Source: JARRLC01 sp050290865
GTDB lineage: Bacteria > Pseudomonadota > Alphaproteobacteria > Rhizobiales > Rhodomicrobiaceae
Reading direction: 5' to 3'
NCBI GenBank assembly: GCA_050290865.1
Contig: JBNKIW010000007.1
Coordinates: 62,001-126,000, forward strand
DNA length: 64,000 nt
In this document: positions 35,194 through 43,267 of the stretch, in pieces
How positions within the stretch are numbered: position 1 is the stretch's first letter
Layout of the letters: the number at the start of each line of letters is the position of its first letter
Notes under the pieces: generated by a model
Databases searched by the model: none
Told to the model about the DNA's origin: nothing
Seen by the model: only the letters and a program-made list of their open reading frames with translations
Program-made: the position numbers and the translations under genes

Positions 35194-36249
35194 TTAAGCG
35201 AAAACCACGCCATCGAAGAGCTTGCGCGCCGTCAGCAGGATGGCCGCGCTCTCGACCTGGCTCTTTTCGTCCATCTCCAAAATGATAGTCGTTGCGCCGC
35301 TCGGATGTTCAATACTCAGTTCCTTGATGCGCCCGTCGGGGATGCGTGCGACCGAGGCCGCGGGCGAGCCTTCGAGCACGCAGGCCGTGGCCGCCGTGAC
35401 CGCGCCCAGCACGCCGATCCCGGCATGACAGCGATGCGGGATGAAAGTCCGCGTCGAGACGGCGCCACCGGCGCGCGGCGGGCTGACCATCGTCATTTTC
35501 GGCACCGACTTGGCGCGCACGTCGCCCAGATTCATCATCGGTCCGGCCTGGAGACGGATCGACTCCAGTTTCGCCTTCAGCTCCGCATCGGCGTCGAGTT
35601 CGTCGCGCGTCTCCGTGCCCGAGATGCCCATGTCCTCGGCGAGCATCACCACGCAGGGCATGCCGTTGTCGATCAGCGTCACCCGCACGCCGTCGATGAC
35701 ATCCGCCGCGCAGCCGGTGGGGAGCAGCGCGCCGCAGCTCGACCCGGCGGTGTCGCGGAACATGACCGGCACCGGCGCATGTGTCCCCGGCACGCCGTCG
35801 ATGCGCGTCTCGCCCGCGTAAGTCACGAGGCCGCCGGGCGTTTTTACCTTCACAGCAGCAATCTGCCCGGTGTTTTCCATGTAGATGGTAACCGGCGTCT
35901 CCCCGTCCTGCGCTTCGACCAGCCCGCGCTCGATGGCGAAGGGGCCAACGCCGACGAGGATATTGCCGCAGTTCTGCGCGTCCGTGACGATGGCCTGATC
36001 GACGAAGACCTGCAGGAACAGGTAATCGACATCCACGCCGGGGCGCTCCGAGCGCCTGACCACCGCCACTTTCGAGGTCAGCGGGTCGGCGCCGCCCATG
36101 CCGTCGATCTGGCGCGCATCGGGCGATCCCATGACGCCGAGGAGGAAGCGCGCGCGGGCCTCGGGATCGGTGGGCAGGTCTTCGCTAAGGAAGTAGCCGC
36201 CCTTCGACGTCCCGCCGCGCATCCACATGCAGGGTGCGGAGCTAGACAT
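35194..36249 (-). CDS. galD: 4-oxalomesaconate tautomerase (PrpF superfamily)
   Basis: 351 aa, isomerises the keto and enol forms of 4-oxalomesaconate to allow hydration. It has the PrpF-family block PCMWMRGGTSKGGYFL at the N-terminus, QIDGMGGADPLTSKVAVV, TDAQNCGNILVGVGPFAIERG and a second domain beginning PRAGGAVSTRTFIPHRCH, consistent with the diaminopimelate-epimerase-like fold. Two catalytic Cys in this fold are plausibly those in QNCGN and HRCHA. Its start overlaps the stop of ligK/galC by eight bases, so the four genes galB-ligK-galD-ligI are coupled. Confidence 0.92.
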   Translation of the reverse strand: MSSSAPCMWMRGGTSKGGYFLSEDLPTDPEARARFLLGVMGSPDARQIDGMGGADPLTSKVAVVRRSERPGVDVDYLFLQVFVDQAIVTDAQNCGNILVGVGPFAIERGLVEAQDGETPVTIYMENTGQIAAVKVKTPGGLVTYAGETRIDGVPGTHAPVPVMFRDTAGSSCGALLPTGCAADVIDGVRVTLIDNGMPCVVMLAEDMGISGTETRDELDADAELKAKLESIRLQAGPMMNLGDVRAKSVPKMTMVSPPRAGGAVSTRTFIPHRCHAGIGVLGAVTAATACVLEGSPAASVARIPDGRIKELSIEHPSGATTIILEMDEKSQVESAAILLTARKLFDGVVFA

Positions 36250-36913
36250 ATTTTAGCCCCTTCTCCGCCAGGCGCTGGCGCATATTGTAGATATCCAGCC
36301 CCAACTCGCCCGCCGCGAGGCGCTTGCGCTTGTCGTCCTCGTTCGCCACGCGGGCGCGTGCCTTTTTCAGCACCTCCGCCGCATCCGCGCGGGCGACGAC
36401 ACACACGCCGTCATCATCCGCCGCGATCACGTCGCCCGGATTGACGAGCGCGCCCGCGCACACCACCGGCACGTTCACCGAGCCGAGCGTTTCCTTGACG
36501 GTGCCTTGCGCGCATATCGCCTTCGACCACACCGGAAAGCCCATCTCCGTCAGGTCGCGTACGTCGCGCACGCCTGCGTCGATCACCAGCCCCACGCCGC
36601 CCCGCGCCCTGACCGACTCTGCAAGCAGATCGCCGAAATATCCGGCATCCGATGGCGAGGTCGGGGCCACGACCATGATGTCGCCCGCCTTCATCTGCTC
36701 CACCGCGACATGGATCATCCAGTTGTCGCAAGGCGCGACCGACACCGTCACCGCCGAGGCCGCGACCCGTGCCCCCGCATAGATCGGCCGCATATAGGAC
36801 GCGAGAAGCCCGATGCGCCCTTGAGCCTCGTGCACGGTCGCCACGCCGCATTCCGCCAGCCCGGCAACGATCTCCGCATCAGCCCGCTCGATATTCTGGA
36901 CAACGATAGTCAT
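36242..36913 (-). CDS. ligK: 4-carboxy-4-hydroxy-2-oxoadipate aldolase/oxaloacetate decarboxylase
   Basis: 223 aa class II (metal-dependent) pyruvate aldolase of the RraA-like LigK/GalC/HMG aldolase family, which splits CHA into pyruvate and oxaloacetate and also decarboxylates oxaloacetate. Family motifs: GVATVHEAQGRIGLL, GPAVTV-like SAVTVSVAPCDNWMIHVA, GDIMVVAP, GDLLAESVRARGGVGLVIDAGVRDV (metal and pyruvate-binding region) and NPGDVIAADDDGVCVV. ATG overlaps the galB stop by one base (TGATG). A GTG one codon earlier is possible. Equivalent to GalC of Pseudomonas. Operon partner of galB and galD. Confidence 0.93.
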   Translation of the reverse strand: MTIVVQNIERADAEIVAGLAECGVATVHEAQGRIGLLASYMRPIYAGARVAASAVTVSVAPCDNWMIHVAVEQMKAGDIMVVAPTSPSDAGYFGDLLAESVRARGGVGLVIDAGVRDVRDLTEMGFPVWSKAICAQGTVKETLGSVNVPVVCAGALVNPGDVIAADDDGVCVVARADAAEVLKKARARVANEDDKRKRLAAGELGLDIYNMRQRLAEKGLKYV

Positions 36914-37647
36914 CACAGCTCATCCACTGTGCGCGGAAACACCGACTGAAATCCTTCGGCATATTTGGCGTCACGGCCGCCCGCCTGCCCGCCGGAATTG
37001 CGCCTGAAGTGGTTGGCCCGGTTCTCGGCGAGGTTGGTGTAATATTTCCAGAGATGTTCCTGGCCCTGCATGCACTGAATGGCCGCGTACTTCTTGTCCC
37101 ACACCTCGGTGATGTCGAGAAATACATCCGGTTTCCACTGCATCTGCTCGGTCTGGTGCGGCTCGAACAGGTAGAGCTGCGGCGCGCCGAGCACCTTCTC
37201 CCCGGGATTGTGGCCCCATGCCTGCGCGATCATGCGGCATTCGAGGGCAAACCGGGTCGTGCCCATGTGGTCCGTGTTGTAGGGGTCCCACATCGAATGG
37301 CTCATCATGAAGCGCGGCTGCACCTTGCGGATGACCTCCACCAGCCGCAGCTTGGCCTCGCGGTCCATCTCCAGCGGATAGTCGCCGAGGTCGAAGAAGA
37401 TGATGTCGTGGGCGTCGAGCGCCTTGGCCGCGTTCTCGGCCTCCTTGTGGCGCTCGTCCTTGACCGTCTTCAGCGTCATGCCGGCCTGCTTCCACAGCTT
37501 CGCCGACTCGCCGCGCTCGCCATAGGACAGGCAGACGATGGTGACGTCGTACCCCTTCTTCTGGTGCAGCGCGATGGCGCCGCCCGCGCGCCAGACGAAG
37601 TCGGCGGCATGGGCTGAAATAACGAGTGCGGTCTTCTTGTCGGCCAT
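36913..37647 (-). CDS. galB: 4-oxalomesaconate hydratase
   Basis: 244 aa LmbE/PIG-L-fold enzyme that hydrates 4-oxalomesaconate to 4-carboxy-4-hydroxy-2-oxoadipate. N-terminal ALVISAHAADFVWRAGGAIALH carries the zinc-site region (AHAAD in place of the usual HPDD), and YPLEMDREAKLRLVEVIRKVQPRFMMSHSMWDPYNTDHMGTTRFALECRM matches GalB. The ATG at 37647 follows AAGGAAA; a 63-codon upstream extension is Arg/Ser-rich, not conserved-looking, and not used. First gene of the minus-strand operon and divergent from the LysR gene (214-base intergenic region). Confidence 0.92.
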   Translation of the reverse strand: MADKKTALVISAHAADFVWRAGGAIALHQKKGYDVTIVCLSYGERGESAKLWKQAGMTLKTVKDERHKEAENAAKALDAHDIIFFDLGDYPLEMDREAKLRLVEVIRKVQPRFMMSHSMWDPYNTDHMGTTRFALECRMIAQAWGHNPGEKVLGAPQLYLFEPHQTEQMQWKPDVFLDITEVWDKKYAAIQCMQGQEHLWKYYTNLAENRANHFRRNSGGQAGGRDAKYAEGFQSVFPRTVDEL

Positions 37648-37786
37648 AAAGACGTTTCCTTGAGTTCCAGGGCTTGTGTGAGAAAGGCGTGCCTCGCGCC
37701 TTGGCCTCGTGCGTCTCACCGTCCGAGGCTGAGCGCATTTTGGGCTTGACTGGGGCCGCCACGCCATTTCATTTTCGAGGGTGCGG

Positions 37787-37803
37787 TATAAGCTCTTGCT
37801 ATA
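37787..37803. promoter_or_regulatory. Possible LysR/RNAP site in galB-galR intergenic region
   Basis: Near-palindrome TATAAGC-TCTT-GCTATA (one base short of perfect). It lies 140 bases upstream of galB and 58 bases upstream of the regulator, in the bidirectional promoter region. Could be an operator or a -10 box; the sequence does not match the 9-bp repeat found at 39157. Confidence 0.25.
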
Positions 37804-37861
37804 GCGCTGCCGTTTCGTTGTCTCAGTTCTGATCACGAGTGGTGCTGGGGAGAGGCCTCAT

Positions 37862-39133
37862 TTGTTCGACGGTTTGCCCAATCTGCGGCACTTGCGCGCT
37901 TTCGTCGAGGTTGCGCAGCACAAGAGCATCAGCCACGCCGCCAAGGACGTTCACCTCTCGCAGCCCGCCATTACCCAGGCCATCGCAAAACTTGAAGAGC
38001 AACTGGGCGTGAGCCTGTTCGACCGCCGCCCCGATGGTATGCACCCGACCGCGCCCGGCGAAGCATTCCTGAGCCGCGCCGCTGCGGCGCTCGACCACCT
38101 CGCCGAGGGGGCGAAAGAGATGCTGAAGGAGGGGGCGAGGAAGAAGACCCGCGGCTTCGCCGATTTCGACCGGCTCCTGACAGTCCCGCAATTGCGGGCG
38201 CTGACGGTTATCGCCAGAACGGGCAATTTCAGCCTTGCCGCGCGCGAAGCCGGGATCTCGCAGCCTTCCATCCACCGCGCCGCGCGGGACTTGGAGAAGC
38301 TCGCGGGCGTGCCGCTGTTCCTGCGCACGAGCAAAGGCATCGAGCTGTCGGAGCCGGCGAGCGTGTTCGTCCGCTACGCGCGCCTCGCCTTCGCCGACCT
38401 GCGGCAGGGGTTCTCCGAAATCGGCGAATGGCTGGGGCTCGATTCCGGGACCATCGTCGTCGGCAGCCTGCCTTTGTGCCGGACGCATGTGCTGCCCGTG
38501 GCGCTGAACGCGCTGACGCGGGAGCGCGTGCAACTCGATGTGCGCATCGTCACCGGGCCGTACGACGATCTGCTGCATGGCCTGCGCAATGGCGAAATCG
38601 ACATGCTGGTCGGCGCTTTGCGCGAACCCGCGCCCATCGACGATATCGAGCAGGTGGCGCATTTTCACGATCCGCAGGCGATCCTGGCGCGCGCCGGACA
38701 TCCCCTGGCGAAGAAACGCGCCGTGACCAGGGACGATTTGTGCCGGTTCCCCTGGGTGCTGCCGCCGGTCGGCGCGCCCGCGCGGACCTATTTCGACCGC
38801 GTCTTCGACGGTGTCTGCGGGCAGGGCGGCGGCGTGATCGAGACCAACTCCGCAATGCTGGTACGCGGGCTGCTCCTGGAGAGCGACAGGCTGACGATCA
38901 TGTCGGCGCACCAGATGCGGATGGAGATCGGGCTGGGGCTGGTCGCGCAGCTGCCCGTGGAGATGCCGGGAAGCATGCGTCCGATTGGTGTCACGGTGCG
39001 CCGGGGCTGGCGGCCGACGGCGACGCAGAAGGCGCTTATCGACCGGCTGAAGGCGGCGGGCGAGTTGGAAACACCGGGTGAAGACGTGAGCCACGCTGAA
39101 GCGGGGGAGGCCGTTCTGCCGTCGGCGTGGTGA
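37862..39133 (+). CDS. LysR-type regulator with two tandem N-terminal HTH domains (GalR-like)
   Basis: 423 aa, longer than usual LysR regulators (about 300) because two winged-HTH domains occur in series: HTH1 at about 8-66 (RHLRAFVEVAQHKSISHAAKDVHLSQPAITQAIAKLEEQLGVSLFDRR) and HTH2 at about 109-168 (PQLRALTVIARTGNFSLAAREAGISQPSIHRAARDLEKLAGVPLFLRT). The substrate-binding domain (about 190-400) begins IVVGSLPLCRTHVLP. TTG start after GGAGAGG. It lies between the two catabolic blocks and divergent from galB. Most likely the pathway regulator; protocatechuate or a pathway acid would be the effector. Function is inferred from position. Confidence 0.85.
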   Translation: MFDGLPNLRHLRAFVEVAQHKSISHAAKDVHLSQPAITQAIAKLEEQLGVSLFDRRPDGMHPTAPGEAFLSRAAAALDHLAEGAKEMLKEGARKKTRGFADFDRLLTVPQLRALTVIARTGNFSLAAREAGISQPSIHRAARDLEKLAGVPLFLRTSKGIELSEPASVFVRYARLAFADLRQGFSEIGEWLGLDSGTIVVGSLPLCRTHVLPVALNALTRERVQLDVRIVTGPYDDLLHGLRNGEIDMLVGALREPAPIDDIEQVAHFHDPQAILARAGHPLAKKRAVTRDDLCRFPWVLPPVGAPARTYFDRVFDGVCGQGGGVIETNSAMLVRGLLLESDRLTIMSAHQMRMEIGLGLVAQLPVEMPGSMRPIGVTVRRGWRPTATQKALIDRLKAAGELETPGEDVSHAEAGEAVLPSAW

Positions 39134-39156
39134 CGGCGCGTGCCATCCGATACAGA

Positions 39157-39185
39157 ATTTGAATACCGCGGGGCGCTATTCAAAT
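39157..39185. promoter_or_regulatory. Inverted repeat ATTTGAATA-N11-TATTCAAAT, candidate operator
   Basis: Two perfect 9-bp arms, ATTTGAATA (39157-39165) and TATTCAAAT (39177-39185), with an 11-base spacer, upstream of the ligC-block genes. The inner bases form an AATA-N11-TATT arrangement in keeping with the T-N11-A rule for LysR sites. A TATTAA -10-like hexamer follows at 39209, which would put the right arm at or next to -35. Probably the operator used by the LysR gene just upstream; a binding assay is lacking. Confidence 0.45.
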
Positions 39186-39258
39186 CGTGCAATTTCTGAC
39201 TCTGGTGCTATTAATCGCGTGGACGTGACACGCCGGGGACAAACCGCAACCGCACAGC

Positions 39259-40158
39259 ATGACGCTCGACCACATCGCATTCATCGGCTTCGGCGAGGCT
39301 GCGGACGCCTTTCTCAAGGGCTGGCGGAGCGGCCCGCTGCCTGCGCCCGGCCCCACGGCTTTCGACATCAAGACGGACAGCCCGGCGCTCGCGGAGGCGA
39401 AATGGGCCGCGTATGCGCGGGCGGGTGTTTCGGGCCAGGCCAGCGCCGCGGCCGCGCTGTGCGAGGCGGACGTTGTGTTCTCGCTGGTCACGGCGGATCA
39501 GGCGCTGGCCGCTGCCCACGCCGCCGCACCGCATCTGAAACGGGGGGCGCTCTATTTCGACGGCAATTCCTGTGCGCCGGGCACCAAGCGCCGCGCCGCC
39601 GCAGCCGTGCACGAGGCTGGCGGGCGCTATGTGGACATGGCGATCATGGCGCCGGTCTATCCCGGGATGCACAGGACGCCGGTGCTCATCAGCGGGCCGC
39701 ATGTCGAGCGGGCGCTCGCCGCCGCAAACGCGCTGGACATGGCGGCGACGGCCGTTCCCGGCGATGTGGGCGCGGCGTCGGCCAATAAGATGGTCCGCTC
39801 GGTCATGATGAAGGGGCTGGAGGCGCTGGTGCTGGAATGCGTCCTGGCAGGGCGCAGGGCGAGCGTGGATGAGGCCGTACTCGACTCGCTGGAGGCCACC
39901 TATCCCGGTTTCGGCTGGAAGAAGCGCGCCGCCTACATGATGGAACGCGTGATGATGCACGGGCCGAGGCGCGCGGCGGAAATGCGCGAGGCGGCGGTGA
40001 CGGTGGACGAACTGGGCCTGAACGGCGCCATGGCGCGCGCCACCGTCGAATGGCAGGAGCGTGTCGGTGCGCTCGGGTTGCGAGCCGGGGAACATCAGGA
40101 TTACGGGACGCTGGCGGACATGATCCTCAGCCGTCTCGATGAAAACGAGATTGGATAG
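39259..40158 (+). CDS. NAD(P)-dependent dehydrogenase, 6-phosphogluconate dehydrogenase-like with DUF1932
   Basis: 299 aa beta-hydroxyacid dehydrogenase superfamily protein. N-terminal Rossmann core IAFIGFGEAADAFLKGW, the catalytic-Lys region EVGAASANKMVRSVMMKGLEALVLE (GDVGAASANKM, Lys near 178) and a C-terminal DUF1932-type all-helical half (ATYPGFGWKKRAAYMMERVMMHGPRR). Ten bases before ligC, so it is in the ligC operon. No place for it in the standard protocatechuate 4,5-cleavage path: a side role (keto-acid reduction, or dehydrogenation of a lignin-derived intermediate) is possible. Weak ribosome site. Family annotation is solid, role is not. Confidence 0.82.
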   Translation: MTLDHIAFIGFGEAADAFLKGWRSGPLPAPGPTAFDIKTDSPALAEAKWAAYARAGVSGQASAAAALCEADVVFSLVTADQALAAAHAAAPHLKRGALYFDGNSCAPGTKRRAAAAVHEAGGRYVDMAIMAPVYPGMHRTPVLISGPHVERALAAANALDMAATAVPGDVGAASANKMVRSVMMKGLEALVLECVLAGRRASVDEAVLDSLEATYPGFGWKKRAAYMMERVMMHGPRRAAEMREAAVTVDELGLNGAMARATVEWQERVGALGLRAGEHQDYGTLADMILSRLDENEIG

Positions 40159-40168
40159 GGAAAACGCG

Positions 40169-41113
40169 ATGAAAGTCTGTGTAGCTGGCGCGGCCGGTGC
40201 CTTCGGTCTGAAACATCTCGATGCGCTCAAGGGCATCGAGGGCGTGGAGGTGGTGTCGGTCGTTGGCAGTCCCCGCGACGACATGGAGACCTTCGCCAGG
40301 GAGCGCGGCATCGCGCACGGCACCCGCGATCTGGCCGAAGCGCTGGCGCGGCCGGAGGTGGAGGCTGTCATTCTGTCCACGCCGACGCAGATGCACGCGG
40401 CGCAGGCCATCCAGTGCATGCGCGCGGGCAAACACGTCCTCGTGGAAATCCCGATGGCCGACAGCCTCGCGGATTCGCAGGAGATCGTGCGCGCCCAGAA
40501 GGAGACGGGGCGCGTCGCCATGGCGGGGCATGTCCGCCGCTTCAATCCCTCCCATCAGTGGATCCACAACCGCATCAAGAAGGGCGAATTGAAGATCCAG
40601 CAGATGGACGTGCAGACCTACTTTTTCCGCCGCTCGAACATGAACGCGCTCGGGAAGCCGCGCTCCTGGACCGACCATCTGCTCTGGCACCATGCCTGTC
40701 ACACCGTCGATCTGTTCCAATATCAGACCGGAGAGGCCGCGTCCGAGGTCTTCGGTTTGCAGGGGCCGCGGCATCCCGAGCTGGGCATCGCCATGGACAT
40801 GTCGATCGGCATGAAGGTGCCGTCGGGCGCGCTCTGCACGCTGTCGCTGTCGTTCAACAATGACGGGCCGCTCGGCACCTTCTTCCGCTACATCTGCGAC
40901 AACGGCACCTACATCGCGCGCTATGACGACCTTTACGACGGCAGGGAAAACAAGATCGACCTGAGCGGCGTGGCGGTGTCCAGCAACGGCATCGAGCTGA
41001 TCGACCGCGAGTTTGTCGCCGCGATCCGCGAGGGCCGGGAGCCGAATGGCAGCGTGGCGCAGGTGTTGGCTGCGATGGAGACGCTGGACCGGATCGAGAA
41101 GAGTTTTACATAA
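40169..41113 (+). CDS. ligC: 4-carboxy-2-hydroxymuconate-6-semialdehyde dehydrogenase
   Basis: 314 aa Gfo/Idh/MocA-fold NADP enzyme. Rossmann N-terminus MKVCVAGAAGAFGLKHLDAL, substrate-domain motifs AGKHVLVEIPMADS (the EKP-like Lys position is replaced by Ile in VEIPMA), GHVRRFNPSHQWIHNRI and WTDHLLWHHACHTVDLFQYQTGE. Converts the ring-opened semialdehyde to 2-pyrone-4,6-dicarboxylate, the substrate of LigI. Start chosen at the ATG after GGATAGGG. Follows the DUF1932 dehydrogenase by ten bases and precedes an aldo/keto reductase by 84 bases. The EKP substitution matches LigC proteins rather than sugar oxidoreductases. Confidence 0.92.
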   Translation: MKVCVAGAAGAFGLKHLDALKGIEGVEVVSVVGSPRDDMETFARERGIAHGTRDLAEALARPEVEAVILSTPTQMHAAQAIQCMRAGKHVLVEIPMADSLADSQEIVRAQKETGRVAMAGHVRRFNPSHQWIHNRIKKGELKIQQMDVQTYFFRRSNMNALGKPRSWTDHLLWHHACHTVDLFQYQTGEAASEVFGLQGPRHPELGIAMDMSIGMKVPSGALCTLSLSFNNDGPLGTFFRYICDNGTYIARYDDLYDGRENKIDLSGVAVSSNGIELIDREFVAAIREGREPNGSVAQVLAAMETLDRIEKSFT

Positions 41114-41129
41114 CAGAAGCGGGGCGGAT

Positions 41130-41158
41130 GCCCGGCGTCCAGCAAAGTCTCTCCGGGC
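41130..41158. repeat. Short REP-like inverted repeat
   Basis: GCCCGG (41130-41135) and CCGGGC (41153-41158) with a 17-base loop, inside the 84-base gap between ligC and the aldo/keto reductase. A single copy; could be a local attenuator hairpin, since both genes are on the plus strand. Confidence 0.3.
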
Positions 41159-41197
41159 GAGGGGGCATGGCGATACACAAAATTGGGAAGCGTACCG

Positions 41198-42217
41198 ATG
41201 AACCACACGATGCCAACCCGCAAGATCGGGCCTTTCGCCGCCTCGGCGATCGGCTTCGGCTGCATGAACGTGTCGCACGCCTACGGCACACCGGTTGAGC
41301 CGAGGCTTGCGGCTCGGATGCTGGAGATGGCGCTCGACCTCGGCTACACACATCTCGATACGGCGGCGCTCTACGGCTTCGGCGCCAATGAGGAACTGAT
41401 CGGCGCCACACTTGGCGCGCGCCGCGGCGAGTATCTGCTCGCCAGCAAGGGCGGCATGTTCCGCAACGCCGAGGGCAAACGTGAGATCAATGGCCATCCG
41501 CGCGCCATTCGCGAGCATTGCGAGGCGTCGCTGAAGCGGCTCAGGACGGATGTCATCGACCTCTACTACCTGCATCGCTGGGACAAGCGCATTCCGATCG
41601 AGGAAAGCGTCGGCGCCATGGGCGAACTGGTGCACGAGGGGAAGGTGCGCACGCTCGGCTTGTCCGAGGTGTCCGCGGAGACGTTGCGCAAGGCCCATGC
41701 CGAGCATCCCATTACCGCTGTGCAGACTGAATATTCGCTGTGGACGCGCAACCCGGAGATCGCGGTGCTGGAGGCCTGCCGCGAACTGGGCGCGGTGTTC
41801 GTGGCCTTCTCGCCGCTGGCGCGCGGTTTTCTCTGCGGCCTGCTGACGGACGTGTCCGGCTTCGCGGCGGGTGATATCCGCCGTCCGATGCCGCGTTTCG
41901 CGCCCGAGGCCTACGCCGCCAATCTGAAGCTCCTGGCGGGGTATGCCGAAGTGGCGCGCGAAGCGGATTGTAGCATGGCCCAGTTGGCGCTCGCCTGGCT
42001 CCTGGCCAAGGACGAGATCATCATCCCCATCCCCGGCACGACGAATCCCGATCATCTGACCGAAAATGCGGGCGCCGCAAAAGTGACGCTGACGCCGGAA
42101 ATGGTGGCGCGTCTCGATGAACTGATCAACGAGCGCACGGTGACCGGGCCGCGCTACCCGGCGGCAGTGCAGTTGGAGATCGACACGGAAGAATTCCCGT
42201 CGCCGTCAACAGAGTGA
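41198..42217 (+). CDS. Aldo/keto reductase
   Basis: 339 aa NADPH-dependent reductase of the AKR superfamily. The tetrad positions are recognisable: Asp and Tyr in DTAALYGFGANEELIG, Lys in LASKGGM, and His in YYLHRWDKRIP. IPGTTNPDHLTENAGAA and the NPDHLTEN cofactor segment near the C-terminus are typical. ATG preceded by GGGAAG seven bases upstream. Third gene of the ligC block but separated by 84 bases that contain a short hairpin. Role with aromatic aldehydes is plausible (for example vanillin-type side substrates) but unproven. Its 3' end overlaps the convergent methyltransferase gene by 12 bases. Confidence 0.9.
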   Translation: MNHTMPTRKIGPFAASAIGFGCMNVSHAYGTPVEPRLAARMLEMALDLGYTHLDTAALYGFGANEELIGATLGARRGEYLLASKGGMFRNAEGKREINGHPRAIREHCEASLKRLRTDVIDLYYLHRWDKRIPIEESVGAMGELVHEGKVRTLGLSEVSAETLRKAHAEHPITAVQTEYSLWTRNPEIAVLEACRELGAVFVAFSPLARGFLCGLLTDVSGFAAGDIRRPMPRFAPEAYAANLKLLAGYAEVAREADCSMAQLALAWLLAKDEIIIPIPGTTNPDHLTENAGAAKVTLTPEMVARLDELINERTVTGPRYPAAVQLEIDTEEFPSPSTE

Positions 42218-43159
42218 AGCCGGGGCGGCGTCGAGGCGCTTCTGGATGACGATGCCGAAACTGGTGGTCGCATATTTGTGCAACTCCAGCTTCAGGTGGC
42301 AATCGTCCCGATAGGGTGGCAGATCGACATACTCGTCGAGGCGATGCGAGCCGCTGTAGAAGTTGAGCGGGGCGACCATGTGCCCGGCGTCCCGAAGCTG
42401 AGCGGCAATGTCTCGCAGGTCCCGCTTGCGGAAGATGACCGTCCGGTTGTTGTCCACCGTCTTCCAATCCGATTTCACGTTGAATTCGGTGGTGTGGACG
42501 GACAGACCGCCAGGACACAGGGTCTTGAGGCTGGCCGCGAGAAACGTCTTGCCGGCTTCGATACTCCCCAGATGTTCCAGCGCGCAGGCGCTCCAGCAGA
42601 AATCGTACCCTTGGAGATCCTCGGGAATGGCGTTCATATCGGCGGGCCGGAACTGGACGTTCTTATCGAACTGCTCGCGGCGCGAGATCCCGCGATAGAG
42701 GGTCTGCTTGTCGAAAGCCAGTTCGTTCGCGACAGCCCACCCCTTCACAATTCCTTCAGACTTTTCCAGGTCCGTGGCGGTGACCTGGACGCCGAGACTG
42801 GAGAAATAGTCCGGCAGCGGCTCCTGGCCGACGGCAAAGCCGAGACCGCGCGCGCCTTCTCGCAGATAACCGCGTTCGTGGAGCACCTGAAGGATGTAGA
42901 CGAATTCCCACAGCTTGCGGTGGAACATCGGTCTCCATCCGAGCTGCCCGACCCAATACGCGAACAGCGGCATGAGGAAATGTTCGGCCCGGCAGCACTC
43001 GCTGCCGAAGACATGCGCGCCGGGCATGAACTCGCGGTCGAAATAGGTCCGATCCTCGTAAGGGCCAGCGGGAATGTGGCCCGGAATGGCGCCCAGGCGT
43101 CTGCCGGCGCGTATGAGGTTTCTTCTCAGGCGATTGAACATCGAGGCGCCCGTCCGCAT
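42206..43159 (-). CDS. SAM-dependent methyltransferase-like protein
   Basis: About 317 aa from the ATG at 43159 (preceded by GGGGAA); a shorter start at 43141 is possible. Class I methyltransferase layout: GFAVGQEPLPDYFSSLGVQVTATDLEKS (motif I/II: GQ.PLP and acidic end of beta-2), FRPADMNAIPEDLQGYDFCWSACALEHLGSIEAG (motif III/IV with FCWSACALEHL), LCPGGLSVHTTEF and a C-terminal H-rich strand. Not close to small-molecule methyltransferases I know; similar proteins accompany glycosyltransferases, and a GT39 gene is next upstream on the same strand, 108 bases away. Substrate unknown. Confidence 0.75.
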   Translation of the reverse strand: MRTGASMFNRLRRNLIRAGRRLGAIPGHIPAGPYEDRTYFDREFMPGAHVFGSECCRAEHFLMPLFAYWVGQLGWRPMFHRKLWEFVYILQVLHERGYLREGARGLGFAVGQEPLPDYFSSLGVQVTATDLEKSEGIVKGWAVANELAFDKQTLYRGISRREQFDKNVQFRPADMNAIPEDLQGYDFCWSACALEHLGSIEAGKTFLAASLKTLCPGGLSVHTTEFNVKSDWKTVDNNRTVIFRKRDLRDIAAQLRDAGHMVAPLNFYSGSHRLDEYVDLPPYRDDCHLKLELHKYATTSFGIVIQKRLDAAPASLC

Positions 43160-43267
43160 GGCCGTTGTTCCCCGGCAACTATCGGGCAAGGGCCGGGCAG
43201 GGCAAGCTGCGTCGAATGCGTATCCCCGTTATGCACCAGTTACTTCCACAGCGCGGCGCAACGCGCG

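Noticed and set aside
40127..42055. 642-codon minus-strand frame
   Set aside because: Antisense to ligC and the aldo/keto reductase gene, both well supported.
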